The translations under genes were made by a program, and so were the position numbers. A stretch of DNA of 64,000 nucleotides, taken from assembly GCF_018732085.1 (NCBI RefSeq), contig NZ_CP076103.1, positions 4,960,001 to 5,024,000 of the forward strand. The letters run 5' to 3'. The DNA comes from Lysobacter capsici. GTDB lineage: Bacteria; Pseudomonadota; Gammaproteobacteria; Xanthomonadales; Xanthomonadaceae. The notes under the pieces were generated by a model. That model was not told the origin of the DNA and did not search any database. It worked only from the letters and a program-made list of their open reading frames with translations. This document shows positions 43,843-51,499 of the stretch, piece by piece; within the stretch, counting starts at the first letter, position 1, and each line of letters starts with the position of its first letter.

Positions 43843-44424
43843 TCAGCGCTGCAGGAAATTGCGCAGCAACGCATGCCCGTGCTCGGTCTTGATCGACTCG
43901 GGATGGAACTGCACGCCTTCGACCGGATGCTCGCGATGGCGCAGTCCCATGATCTCCTCGAAACGGCCGTCCTCGTACTCGGTCCAGGCGGTGATCTCCA
44001 GGCTCTCGGGCAGGCTGTCGCGCGACACCACCAGCGAGTGATAGCGCGTGGCCTCGTAGGCGTCGGGCAAACCGGCGAACACGCCGCGGCCTTCGTGGCG
44101 GATGTGCGAAGTCTTGCCGTGCATGATGTGCTTGGCGCGGATCACCTCGCCGCCGTAGGCCTGGCCCAGGCTCTGATGGCCGAGGCAGACGCCGAAGATC
44201 GGCGTGTTCGGCCCGAGCCGGCGGATCACTTCGAGCGATACGCCGGCGTTGTCGGGCGTGCTCGGGCCGGGCGAAATCACGATGCGTTCGGGCGCGAGTC
44301 GTTCGATCTCGTCCACCGACAACTCGTCGTTGCGGATCACCTTCACTTGCGCGCCCAACGACTGCAGGTACTGCACGATGTTGTAGGTAAAGCTGTCGTA
44401 GTTGTCGATCATCAAAACGGACAT
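43843..44424 (-). CDS. trpG: Anthranilate synthase glutamine amidotransferase component
   Basis: A 193-residue class I amidotransferase that feeds ammonia to TrpE (and possibly to PabB). The nucleophile is C80 in GVCLGHQSLG; the His and Glu of the triad lie in VEGVQFHPES; the oxyanion loop is SPGPSTPDNAG. The start at 44424 has GAGG about 6 nt upstream. It is not adjacent to trpE: a two-component system and a REP array lie between, and trpG has its own upstream Trp-rich peptide gene 360 bp before its start. Confidence 0.95.
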   Translation of the reverse strand: MSVLMIDNYDSFTYNIVQYLQSLGAQVKVIRNDELSVDEIERLAPERIVISPGPSTPDNAGVSLEVIRRLGPNTPIFGVCLGHQSLGQAYGGEVIRAKHIMHGKTSHIRHEGRGVFAGLPDAYEATRYHSLVVSRDSLPESLEITAWTEYEDGRFEEIMGLRHREHPVEGVQFHPESIKTEHGHALLRNFLQR

Positions 44425-44784
44425 GACGCGCCTCGAATGCGGGTGGTGCGTGGAGTGCCTGGACGACACACGTCGCCGGGGGACGACCGTGAGGCCGGTC
44501 CCGGCATCGTGCCTGCGAAGGATTGCGCCGATTGCGACGCCGCCGCGGCGCGGCGAACCGGCCCCTGCCCTCGCCTGCCGGACGCGGCCGCCAGCCCGCC
44601 ATTATCGCGATTGCGAACGGGCCGGGGCAGTGACTGGGGACGGGAATCGCCGGGTCCGGCCGCCAGGGCCGAATCGGATGAGATGAGATCGGACGGCGTC
44701 GGATCGGGTGAAACCCGGTCCGGCCGGAGCAGCGTGGTTGCGATCGGATCGGGCGCTGCCGCGACGGGGACGCGCCGGCGGCGC
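44425..44784. other. Leader region between Trp-rich peptide and trpG
   Basis: 360 bp of GC-rich sequence without a credible gene. If trpG is transcribed from in front of the WRWW peptide gene, this is a long 5' leader. It contains short self-complementary blocks (GCGCCGCCGGCGCG near 44773) but no intrinsic terminator with a U tract was found. Confidence 0.4.
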
Positions 44785-44928
44785 TCAGCGGCCGCAGGGG
44801 TGGAACGATTGGGCGGGGTCACGCAGGCATTCCTCGAAAGACGACGGCACGGGGACGGAGGCGGCACGCCACCATCGCCAGCCCTGGCCGGCCTTCGGGG
44901 AATTGTGCGGAATCGCGCGGAGCTTCAT
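44785..44928 (-). CDS. 47-residue Trp-rich (WRWW) peptide upstream of trpG
   Basis: A 47-codon frame starting ATG at 44928. It contains GWRWWRAA with three Trp codons at 17, 19 and 20. It has the same length as, and about 20 identities over 46 aligned positions with, the peptide gene before trpE (49942-50085), including the start MK..A.PH, GWRWW, SS, RD.A..F and the terminal GR. Both are preceded by GTTACAGT. A Trp-codon-rich short frame upstream of a trp gene suggests a leader peptide controlling expression by Trp-tRNA level; conservation beyond the Trp codons suggests the peptide may also have its own function. No Shine-Dalgarno is visible and the ATG lies 6 nt after a -10-like TACAGT, so a leaderless mRNA is possible. 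Confidence 0.7.
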   Translation of the reverse strand: MKLRAIPHNSPKAGQGWRWWRAASVPVPSSFEECLRDPAQSFHPCGR

Positions 44929-44965
44929 GGGCCTACTGTAACGGCTGGATCGGGGTTTGTGCGAC
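44929..44965 (-). promoter_or_regulatory. Putative promoter of the trpG-side WRWW peptide
   Basis: TACAGT (44935-44940, minus strand) lies 6 nt before the ATG and 17 nt after the block GTCGCACA (44958-44965). The same two blocks, with 16-nt spacing, precede the trpE-side peptide. Promoter function is inferred from conservation of two otherwise different gaps. Confidence 0.5.
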
Positions 44966-45019
44966 CGCGGGCGGTTACCCGTCATCGCCTCAACGACCGG
45001 CGCCGTCCCGTATCCGACT

Positions 45020-45125
45020 GTAGGAGCGGCGCAAGCTGCGACCACGCCAATTCAATTACGGCGCAAGGCCCGCCGTGGCGCAGTAGTTGCATTGGCGCGG
45101 TCGCGGCTCGCGCCGCTCCTACAGT
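45020..45125. repeat. GTAG-REP inverted pair
   Basis: GTAG-REPs at 45020-45050 (plus) and 45095-45125 (minus) lie between the histidine kinase stop and the trpG-side leader promoter, again at an inter-transcript boundary. Confidence 0.85.
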
Positions 45126-45148
45126 CGCAATCCCAGGCCCGGACGGAC

Positions 45149-46507
45149 TCAATCCTCCACCGCCCCCAACGTCACCCGCACCCGCAGCCCCGGATGGTTG
45201 TCGAGCAAGGCGATATGCCCGCCATGACGATGCAGGATCGCCCGCACCAGGCTCATGCCCAGGCCGGTGCCGGGCGAACCGCGATGGGTCTCCAGGCGCT
45301 GGAAGCGATCGAACACCCGCGCCCGGTCCTCGGCCGGAATGCCCGGGCCGCGATCGTCGATCTGCAGCACGATCGCCTGCCGCTCGCGCTGCAGGCCCAG
45401 CCGCACCTCGGTGTCGGCCGGCGCGTACTTGACCGCGTTGTCGAGCAGATTGACCAGCATCTGGAACAACTGGTCGGCATCGCCGCGCACCCGCGCGCCG
45501 CCCGGCGAAGGCAGCTCGGTGGTCAGGGCGATGCCGCGTTCGGCGGCGATCGGCGTGTACAACTCGGCCGCATCGCGGACCAGGTCGGCCAGGTCGAGTT
45601 CGGGTTCGTCGTGCACCGGCGGCTGCGCCTCGATCCGCGCCAGGCGCAGCAGCGCGCCGAACGAATGCAGCAGTTGATCGGTCTCGCCGATCGCCGCGTC
45701 CAGACGCGCGGCGGCGTCGGCGTCCTGTTCGCGCTGACGCGCCTCCTCCAGGCGATTGCGCAGCCGGGTCAGCGGCGTGCGCAGGTCGTGGGCGATGTGG
45801 TCGGTGGCGTGACGCACACCGCCGAGCAATTCCTCGATCCGGTCGAGCATGGCGTTGAAGCGTCGCGCGAGCCGGTCGAAGGCATCGTCGCTGCCGTCCA
45901 GGCGCGCGCGCAGGTCCAGCTCGCCGCCGCCGACGCGCTCGGCGGTGTTGTCCAGATGCCGCAGCCGGCGCGAGACCCAGCGCGAGGTCATCCAGCCGAT
46001 CAACGCGCCCAGGCTGGCCGCGACCAGCAGCGCCGCCAACGCCGTGCGCAGCATCAAGCCCAGGAAGCGGTCCTGGCTGCGGGTGCGGGTGCCGGTCAAC
46101 AAGGTGGTGCCGTCGGGCAGGCGCAGCAGTTGCGCGACCACGCGCAGATCGCCGTCGCCGCTGTGTTCGGTGAACTCGATCCAATGCGCGCCGCGACGAT
46201 GGTTTGGCACCGGCGTGTTGCCGGCGACCACGCGGCCGTCGGGCGCGGTCAGCGCGTAGACCGCATCGGGATCGTCGTCGGAGGCGATGCGGTCGCGCAG
46301 CTCGGCCAGCAATGCCGCGCCGCCGTCGTCCTGGTACATCTCGACCAGTCCGGCCGCGTCGACCTTGACCAGTTCGCGCGCGTCCTGGATCAGCATCGCC
46401 GACACCGCGTAATGCACGCCGATGCCGAGCAACACGAACGCGAACAGGAACGACGCGGTAACCGCCAGGGCCAGGCGCGCGCTGGTCGAGCGCGGCATCA
46501 GGCGCAT
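45149..46507 (-). CDS. Two-component sensor histidine kinase
   Basis: A 452-residue inner-membrane kinase: TM1 ~13-35, periplasmic sensor ~36-150 (no named domain recognised), TM2 ~153-172, HAMP ~173-228, HisKA with phospho-acceptor H240 in HIAHDLRTPL, and HATPase with N box, DDRGPGIPAEDRARVF (G1) and GSPGTGLGMSLV (G2). It pairs with the response regulator whose stop is 34 bp upstream. Signal unknown; organisation resembles PhoQ/EnvZ-type kinases with a short periplasmic domain. Met4 is an alternative start. Confidence 0.9.
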   Translation of the reverse strand: MRLMPRSTSARLALAVTASFLFAFVLLGIGVHYAVSAMLIQDARELVKVDAAGLVEMYQDDGGAALLAELRDRIASDDDPDAVYALTAPDGRVVAGNTPVPNHRRGAHWIEFTEHSGDGDLRVVAQLLRLPDGTTLLTGTRTRSQDRFLGLMLRTALAALLVAASLGALIGWMTSRWVSRRLRHLDNTAERVGGGELDLRARLDGSDDAFDRLARRFNAMLDRIEELLGGVRHATDHIAHDLRTPLTRLRNRLEEARQREQDADAAARLDAAIGETDQLLHSFGALLRLARIEAQPPVHDEPELDLADLVRDAAELYTPIAAERGIALTTELPSPGGARVRGDADQLFQMLVNLLDNAVKYAPADTEVRLGLQRERQAIVLQIDDRGPGIPAEDRARVFDRFQRLETHRGSPGTGLGMSLVRAILHRHGGHIALLDNHPGLRVRVTLGAVED

Positions 46508-46541
46508 GCGCGGCGCTCGCCTGCGGTGATGCGCGGGCGGC

Positions 46542-47216
46542 TCATGCGCCCAACCGGTAACCGGCGCCGCGCACGGTGTGCAGCAACGGCCGCGGATAGC
46601 CCTGGTCGATCTTCTGCCGCAGGCGGCTGATGTGCACGTCGATGACGTTGGTCTGCGGGTCGAAGTGATAGTCCCAGACCGCTTCGAGCAACATGGTCCG
46701 GGTGACCACGCGTTCGGCCTGGCGCATCAGGTATTCGAGCAGGCGGAACTCGCGCGGCTGCAGCTCGATGCGCTTGTCGCCGCGGCGCGCTTCGCGGCTG
46801 AGCAAGTCGAGTTCGAGATCTGCCACGCGCAGGCGGGTCGGTTCGCTGCCGCCGGCGCTGCCGCGGCGCAGGATGCTGTCCAGGCGCGCGCTCAGTTCGG
46901 CGTAGGCGAACGGCTTGACCAGGTAATCGTCGGCGCCGGCGCGCAGGCCTTCGACCCGGTGGTCGACTTCGCCCAGCGCGGTCAGCAGCAGCACCGGCGT
47001 GCGGTTGCCGGCGCCGCGCAAGGTCTGCAGCAGCACCAGGCCGTCGAGCGCGGGCAGCATGCGGTCGAGCACGATCGCATCGAAGCTTTCGGTGGTGGCC
47101 AGGAACAAGCCGTCGCGGCCGTTGTCGGCGTGATCGACGGTATGGCCGTCTTCGCGCAGGCCCTTGGCGATGAAGCTGGCGGTGTGGGGATCGTCTTCGA
47201 CGAGCAGGACGCGCAT
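46542..47216 (-). CDS. OmpR/PhoB-family response regulator
   Basis: A 224-residue two-domain regulator. The receiver has acidic pocket EDD (7-9), phospho-acceptor D51 in IVLDRMLP, the Thr in LLLTAL and Lys in YLVKPFAYAEL. The C-terminal winged helix (~125-220) shows ELQPREFRLLEYLMRQAERVVTR and DVHISRLRQKID. The start at 47216 begins right before the first receiver strand. It is transcribed with the kinase; targets cannot be inferred. Confidence 0.92.
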   Translation of the reverse strand: MRVLLVEDDPHTASFIAKGLREDGHTVDHADNGRDGLFLATTESFDAIVLDRMLPALDGLVLLQTLRGAGNRTPVLLLTALGEVDHRVEGLRAGADDYLVKPFAYAELSARLDSILRRGSAGGSEPTRLRVADLELDLLSREARRGDKRIELQPREFRLLEYLMRQAERVVTRTMLLEAVWDYHFDPQTNVIDVHISRLRQKIDQGYPRPLLHTVRGAGYRLGA

Positions 47217-47520
47217 GCCGACTCCGCGATCGCGACGGTGCATGAAGGAAAGGACGCCGACAGGATACCGCGCTGGCCGGGAACCACGGCGATGGCCGGC
47301 GCCGGGCCGCGGCGGTCGTCGCGCCGGGGAAAAATCGCCCGCCGGACGGACCGGCGGGGCAAGCCGAACACACTAGCGAAAGCGGAACACGGGATCACAC
47401 GATCGTTCGACCGTCGTCGCGGTCGCTTCAATAAAGGACACCCCGCCGGCTCGCGCCGGCGGGGTGTCGGGGACCCACGCCGACGATGCGTGGGGCTCGG
47501 GGGAGCAGGCTCGCGAAGGA
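47217..47520 (-). terminator. Gap with a 14-bp hairpin (47438-47469), probable terminator of the His/Lys-rich protein gene
   Basis: 47438-47451 pairs perfectly with 47456-47469 around a TCGC loop. On the minus strand CCTTTATTG follows the stem, giving a moderate U tract 51 bp after the stop of the small secreted protein gene. The rest of the 304-bp gap should contain the promoter of the two-component operon; no clear boxes were seen. Confidence 0.65.
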
Positions 47521-47712
47521 TCAGTTCGAGGCAGGCGCCGCCGCTTCGGCGGCCGGCGCGGCCTTGGCCGACTTCTTGGCCTTGTGATGCTTGTGCTTGA
47601 CGGTCTTGGCGGCCGGCGCGGCGGTACCGGCGGTGGTCGCCGGCGCGGCGGCGAACGCGGAACCGGCGAACGCGGTCAGGGCGACGGCAATCAGGGCGTT
47701 GCGAACGTTCAT
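47521..47712 (-). CDS. Small exported His/Lys/Ala-rich protein
   Basis: A 63-residue precursor. The signal peptide is 1-21 (cleavage after AFA); the mature ~42 residues are Ala-rich with a cluster KHKHHKAKKSAKA. The composition resembles periplasmic acid-shock (Asr-like) or metal-buffering peptides, but similarity is compositional and no family is claimed. The start at 47712 has GGAG 6 nt upstream. The hairpin terminator lies downstream. It could help survive acid or metal stress, or bind anionic polymers (inference). Confidence 0.65.
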   Translation of the reverse strand: MNVRNALIAVALTAFAGSAFAAAPATTAGTAAPAAKTVKHKHHKAKKSAKAAPAAEAAAPASN

Positions 47713-47894
47713 GTGAGGCTCCAGGGGATTCGAGGGGGTGGGAGGTTTGGCCGGTGGGGTGGGCCCCATCGCGAAGCCAGATTGCGCCCCGGGCCTTCGC
47801 CTCGAGCTTTCCGCTGGATGAACTATTTTTAATGTGGCGCGGCGATTGCGTCCGGGCGATCGCCGCGACTTCGGACCGACGTCACATCTTGATT

Positions 47895-48427
47895 GGCGCG
47901 GTCGCGGCTTGCGCCGCTCCTATAGTCGTCACCCCGACATCCGTCGCGACTCACGGCAGCCTCCTGTAGGAGCTGCGCAAGCTGCGACCGCGAATTGCCG
48001 ATAACCGGCGCAACACGACGTGAGCGACTATCGTGATGTCTAACCAACGTCGTAGTCGCAATGGCGCGGTCGCGGCTTGCGCCGCTCCTACAGTCGCCAC
48101 CCGAAACTCGTCGCAACTCACGGCAACCCCCTGTAGGAGTTGCGCAAGCTGCGACCGCGAATTGTCGATAACCGGCGCAACACGACGCGAGCGACCATTG
48201 CCACGTTCAACCAACGCCGTAATCGCAATGGCGCGGTCGCGGCTTGCGCCGCTCCTACAGTCGCCACCCGAAACTCGTCGCAACTCACGGCAGCCTGCTG
48301 TAGGAGCTGCGTGAGCTGCGACCACGAATTGCCGATGACCGGCGCAACACGACGTGAGCGACCATCGTGATGCCTGACCAACGTCGTAGTCGCAATGGCG
48401 CGATCGCGGCTCACGCCGCTCCTACAG
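47895..48427. repeat. Tandem array of alternating GTAG-REPs (about 167-bp period)
   Basis: Seven REP units alternate in orientation: 47895-47925 (-), 47965-47996 (+), 48063-48094 (-), 48131-48160 (+), 48230-48260 (-), 48298-48328 (+) and 48396-48427 (-). The sequences between are also conserved (GCGCAACACGAC, ACCAACG, CGTCGCAACTCACGGCA), so the true unit is ~167 bp repeated about 3.2 times, a BIME-like array. It fills the gap between the small exported protein gene and the trpE stop, and would be transcribed as the trpE 3' end. 47713-47894 shows no gene. Confidence 0.93.
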
Positions 48428-48488
48428 TCGCCATTCCGACAGGCATCGCAACTCACGACGGTGCAAACGCCGCCGTCGCCTAACGCGC

Positions 48489-49979
48489 TTAAAGCCCGCG
48501 CGCCGCCTCGGCCACCGCCCGGAACAAAGCGCGACCCTTGCTCATCGTCTCTTCCCACTCCTTCTGCGGATCGGAGTCGTAGACGATGCCGGCGCCGGCC
48601 TGCACGTGCAGGCGGCCGTCCTGGATCACGGCGGTGCGGATCGCGATCGCGGTGTCGGCGTCGCCATGCCAGCCGATGTAGCCGACCGCGCCGGAATACA
48701 CGTTGCGCTTGACCGGTTCGAATTCGCGGATGACTTCCAGCGCGCGGATCTTCGGCGCGCCGCTGACGGTGCCGGCCGGAAACGTCGCGCGCAGCACGTC
48801 GGCGTAGCTCATGTCCGGCTTCAGCTGACCGGTGACTTCGCTGACGATGTGCATCACGTGGCTGTAGCGCTCGATGCCGAACTGCTCGCCGACTTCGACC
48901 GTGCCCGGCAACGACACCCGGCCGACGTCGTTGCGGCCCAGGTCGATCAGCATCAGGTGCTCGGCGCGCTCCTTCGGATCGGCCAGCAATTCGATTTCCA
49001 GCGCGTTGTCTTCTTCCACCGTCTTGCCGCGCGGACGGGTGCCGGCGATCGGACGCACGGTGACTTCGCCGTCCTGCAGGCGCACCAGGATTTCAGGCGA
49101 CGAACCGACCACCTGGGTGCCGCCGACATCGAGGAAATACATGTACGGCGACGGGTTCAACGCGCGCAGCGCGCGATACACGTCGACCGGGCGCGCCTTG
49201 AACGGCACGCTGAGCCGCTGCGACAGCACCACCTGGAAAATATCGCCGGCGCGGATCAGTTCCTTGGCCTTCTCGACCGCGTCGATGAAGCCTTCGCGGG
49301 TGAAACCGGAAACGAAATCGCCTTCGTCCAGACCGGCCGGGTCGAGCGTTTCCGGATAGCCCGCGCCGCCGATGCGCAGCCGATGGACCAGCTGATCGAG
49401 CCGGCGATTGGCGCGTGCGAACGCCTGCGGCTCGCGCGGGTCGGCATGCACGATCAGGTACAGCCGGCCCTTGAGGTTGTCGAACACCGCCAGTTCTTCG
49501 CTCTGCATCAGCAGGATGTCGGGCGTGCCCAGTTCGTCGGGCTTGTAGCTGCCGTCGGGCTGCGGACCGGCCAGGCGCGGCTCGATGTACTGGATGCATT
49601 CGAAGCCGAACCAGCCGACCAAGCCGCCGGCGAAACCCGGCAGGCCGTCGATCTTGGGCACGCGGTACTCGGTGCGCAGGCGTTCGACTTCGGCGAAAGG
49701 GTCTTCGACCTGACGGCTGTCGACCAGTTCGCCGTGTTCGGACACGAACAAGGTGTGGCCGGCGAACGCGTACACGCGCTGCGCGGGCAGGCCGATGATC
49801 GAGTAGCGGCCGAAGCGTTCGCCGCCTTCGACCGATTCGAACAGGTAGGTGTGCGGGCCGTCGGCGAGCTTGAGATAGACCGACAGCGGCGTGTCGAGGT
49901 CGGACAGCACCTCGCGCACGACGGGAATACGGGTATAGCCGTTAGCGGCCTGTTGCTGGAAAAGTTCGTGCGAGATCAC
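48489..49979 (-). CDS. trpE: Anthranilate synthase component I
   Basis: A 496-residue chorismate-using enzyme that makes anthranilate with TrpG ammonia. The N-terminal domain has the Trp feedback site (YLFESVEGGERFGRYSIIG corresponds to the LLES motif). The C-terminal domain contains IFQVVLSQRLSVPF, SPEILVRL, RPIAGTRPRG, DLGRNDVGRV and GTVSGAPKIRA, all standard. The start is GTG at 49979, with AAGGA 8 nt upstream. Start codon and ribosome site both lie inside the 3' half of the overlapping 47-codon WRWW peptide frame, suggesting translational coupling to that leader. Confidence 0.96.
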   Translation of the reverse strand: MISHELFQQQAANGYTRIPVVREVLSDLDTPLSVYLKLADGPHTYLFESVEGGERFGRYSIIGLPAQRVYAFAGHTLFVSEHGELVDSRQVEDPFAEVERLRTEYRVPKIDGLPGFAGGLVGWFGFECIQYIEPRLAGPQPDGSYKPDELGTPDILLMQSEELAVFDNLKGRLYLIVHADPREPQAFARANRRLDQLVHRLRIGGAGYPETLDPAGLDEGDFVSGFTREGFIDAVEKAKELIRAGDIFQVVLSQRLSVPFKARPVDVYRALRALNPSPYMYFLDVGGTQVVGSSPEILVRLQDGEVTVRPIAGTRPRGKTVEEDNALEIELLADPKERAEHLMLIDLGRNDVGRVSLPGTVEVGEQFGIERYSHVMHIVSEVTGQLKPDMSYADVLRATFPAGTVSGAPKIRALEVIREFEPVKRNVYSGAVGYIGWHGDADTAIAIRTAVIQDGRLHVQAGAGIVYDSDPQKEWEETMSKGRALFRAVAEAARGL

Positions 49980-50085
49980 GCGGCGGTTCCTTCATGGACG
50001 AGTGGGCAGGAGCGAGGATGGCTTGCGGCCACCATCGCCAACCCACGTCGGCGCAAAAGGAATGCGGGTTCGCCCAGGCTTTCAT
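49942..50085 (-). CDS. 47-residue Trp-rich (WRWW) leader peptide overlapping trpE
   Basis: A 47-codon frame from ATG 50085 to a TAA at 49942 with Trp codons at 4, 16, 18 and 19 (motif GWRWWPQ). It is paralogous over its whole length to the peptide before trpG. Its last 38 bp overlap trpE in another frame and its codons 32-34 contain the trpE ribosome site (AAGGA, 49988-49992). Ribosome stalling at the Trp codons would therefore change access to the trpE start; a classical U-tract terminator is not present. No Shine-Dalgarno precedes its ATG, which lies 7 nt after a -10-like TACAGT. Coding is supported by conservation between the two copies; function is inferred. Confidence 0.75.
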   Translation of the reverse strand: MKAWANPHSFCADVGWRWWPQAILAPAHSSMKEPPRDLARTFPATGR

Positions 50086-50125
50086 GGCGCTCACTGTAAC
50101 TGCTTCGCCGACCGTGCGCGACGGT
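50086..50125 (-). promoter_or_regulatory. Putative promoter/operator before the trpE leader
   Basis: TACAGT (50093-50098, minus) lies 7 nt before the leader ATG and 16 nt after GTCGCGCA (50115-50122). The latter sits in a perfect 5-bp-arm palindrome ACCGT-CGCGC-ACGGT (50111-50125), which could be an operator. The same blocks precede the trpG-side leader. The whole promoter fits into the 47-bp gap after the lipid kinase gene. Confidence 0.5.
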
Positions 50126-50132
50126 CCGGCGG

Positions 50133-51110
50133 CTAGCGGCCGGACTCGGTCGCGAGCGCGCCCGGCAGCGCCTGCGCCGCGGTGGCCGACAGCAACGGGC
50201 AGTCCGCGGGCAGGTGCATGCGCAACCGCGCCGGTACGCAATCGATGCGGAAATGATGCGAGTGCACCGGTTCGCCGTCGAGGTTGAGGGTGAGCCCCTG
50301 CGGCGAATCGATTTCGACGTATTTCAGTTGCGCGCGCGCGGCGACGCGGTCGAGCGCGGCGTGCTTGCCTTCGGTCAGCAGGGTGCGCACGGTCGCGCCG
50401 ACTTCGCCCGACAGCTCCGGGACCACGGTCACGTCGAGCAGGCCGTCGTCGATCAGCGCATCCGGGCACAGCGCCTGGCCGCCGCCGGCCTGCTTGCCGT
50501 TGCCGATGCCCAGGGCGATGAAGTCGCCTTCCCATTCGAAGCCGTCGCCGTGCAGGCGCGCGCGCATCGGCTCGATCTTGCCGAGCTTGGAGATGCCGGT
50601 GACCAAGTAGGCCAGTCCGCCCAGCATTTTCTTCAATCCCGCATCGGTCTCGATCGTCACCTGGGTGCCGAACCCGCCGCTGGCCAGATTGGCGGCCCAG
50701 TGCAGCCCGTCGGGCGCCTCCAGCCGGATCAGGTCGATCGGCCGCGGCGGCTGTCGATCGATCAGGTCCAGGGCCTGCGCCGGGTCGGTTGGAATCAGCG
50801 CGGCGCTGGCGAAATCGTTGGCGGTGCCGAGCGGGACCAAGCCCAGCGAGGGCAGCGCATCGGCCGATTCGTCGCGATGGGCGAGCGTGGTCGCCACTTC
50901 GCTGAGGGTGCCGTCGCCGCCGGCGGCGACGATGGTGGCAACACCGTCGGCGATCGCTTCGGACACGTAGCGTTCGGCGTCGCCGCTTTCCCAGGTGACC
51001 CGCACGTCGAGGCCGATGCCGCGATCGCGGATGGCGGCGACGGCTTCGCGCAGGGCTTCATCGCCGGCGGACTTGCCGTTGAGGATCAATCGCCAGCGGG
51101 GTTTGGGCAT
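50133..51110 (-). CDS. yegS: YegS/DgkB-type lipid kinase
   Basis: A 325-residue diacylglycerol-kinase-family enzyme. The ATP-binding signature AAGGDGTLSEV is at ~62-72, followed by LGLVPLGTANDFA and the second-domain segments NLASGGFGTQV, GIGNGKQAGGG and DGLLDVTVVPE. E. coli YegS phosphorylates phosphatidylglycerol; the substrate here is unproven. The tail after ~305 is a short Ala-rich extension. The chosen ATG at 51110 begins with the first strand (RWRLILNGKSAG); it lacks a clear ribosome site, so it may be leaderless or start elsewhere. Its stop is 47 bp before the trpE leader. Confidence 0.88.
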   Translation of the reverse strand: MPKPRWRLILNGKSAGDEALREAVAAIRDRGIGLDVRVTWESGDAERYVSEAIADGVATIVAAGGDGTLSEVATTLAHRDESADALPSLGLVPLGTANDFASAALIPTDPAQALDLIDRQPPRPIDLIRLEAPDGLHWAANLASGGFGTQVTIETDAGLKKMLGGLAYLVTGISKLGKIEPMRARLHGDGFEWEGDFIALGIGNGKQAGGGQALCPDALIDDGLLDVTVVPELSGEVGATVRTLLTEGKHAALDRVAARAQLKYVEIDSPQGLTLNLDGEPVHSHHFRIDCVPARLRMHLPADCPLLSATAAQALPGALATESGR

Positions 51111-51218
51111 GGGGTTCGGGGTCCGTGGAGGAGTCGCGAGGCTAGCAGCGCCGCGCGCAAGGCAAGTGAATTGCGGATACGCGAAGTGTGTCACACACCT
51201 GTCATCATCCATCCGGAA

Positions 51219-51305
51219 TATAGGAGGCCATATCAGGGACGACGGGCGGAGGCTGGATTGCCTCCAAATATTCCAGACGCGGGCCGAGAGGCCCGCGTTT
51301 TTCGT
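51219..51305 (+). ncRNA. Candidate small RNA ending in an intrinsic terminator
   Basis: No gene precedes the strong terminator at 51277-51303 on this strand; the gene on the left (yegS) is divergent. A -10-like TATAGG (51219-51224) would start transcription near 51231. The ~75-nt product would contain one hairpin GGAGGC/GCCTCC (51248-51265, loop TGGATT), a single-stranded AAATATTCC, and the terminator. No convincing -35 box was found. Size and structure are typical of Hfq-dependent sRNAs. No family is recognised. Confidence 0.45.
51277..51303 (+). terminator. Rho-independent terminator of the candidate sRNA
   Basis: Perfect 9-bp stem ACGCGGGCC/GGCCCGCGT with GAGA loop, then TTTTCGTTTT. Confidence 0.9.
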
Positions 51306-51499
51306 TTTGGGGAACCGACCTCGCTGAGGTCCGCGTGCGGCTCCTTGTCCGGCACCGGACGCGTGTTCGGCTGTTTGGCCACGAACGATTGAATGGTCGG
51401 CAAGCACACGGCCCTGGCATCCACTCTAGCGTTGACTTGGCCTTCTTTGCCTTTGGCCTTTGGCCTTTGCCTTGAACCTGAAGCCACGCAATTCATCCA

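Noticed and set aside
47895..48427. Possible CRISPR array (about 30-nt repeats at regular spacing)
   Set aside because: The repeats alternate in orientation, are themselves palindromic GTAG-REPs, and the spacers are conserved between units; no cas gene is present.
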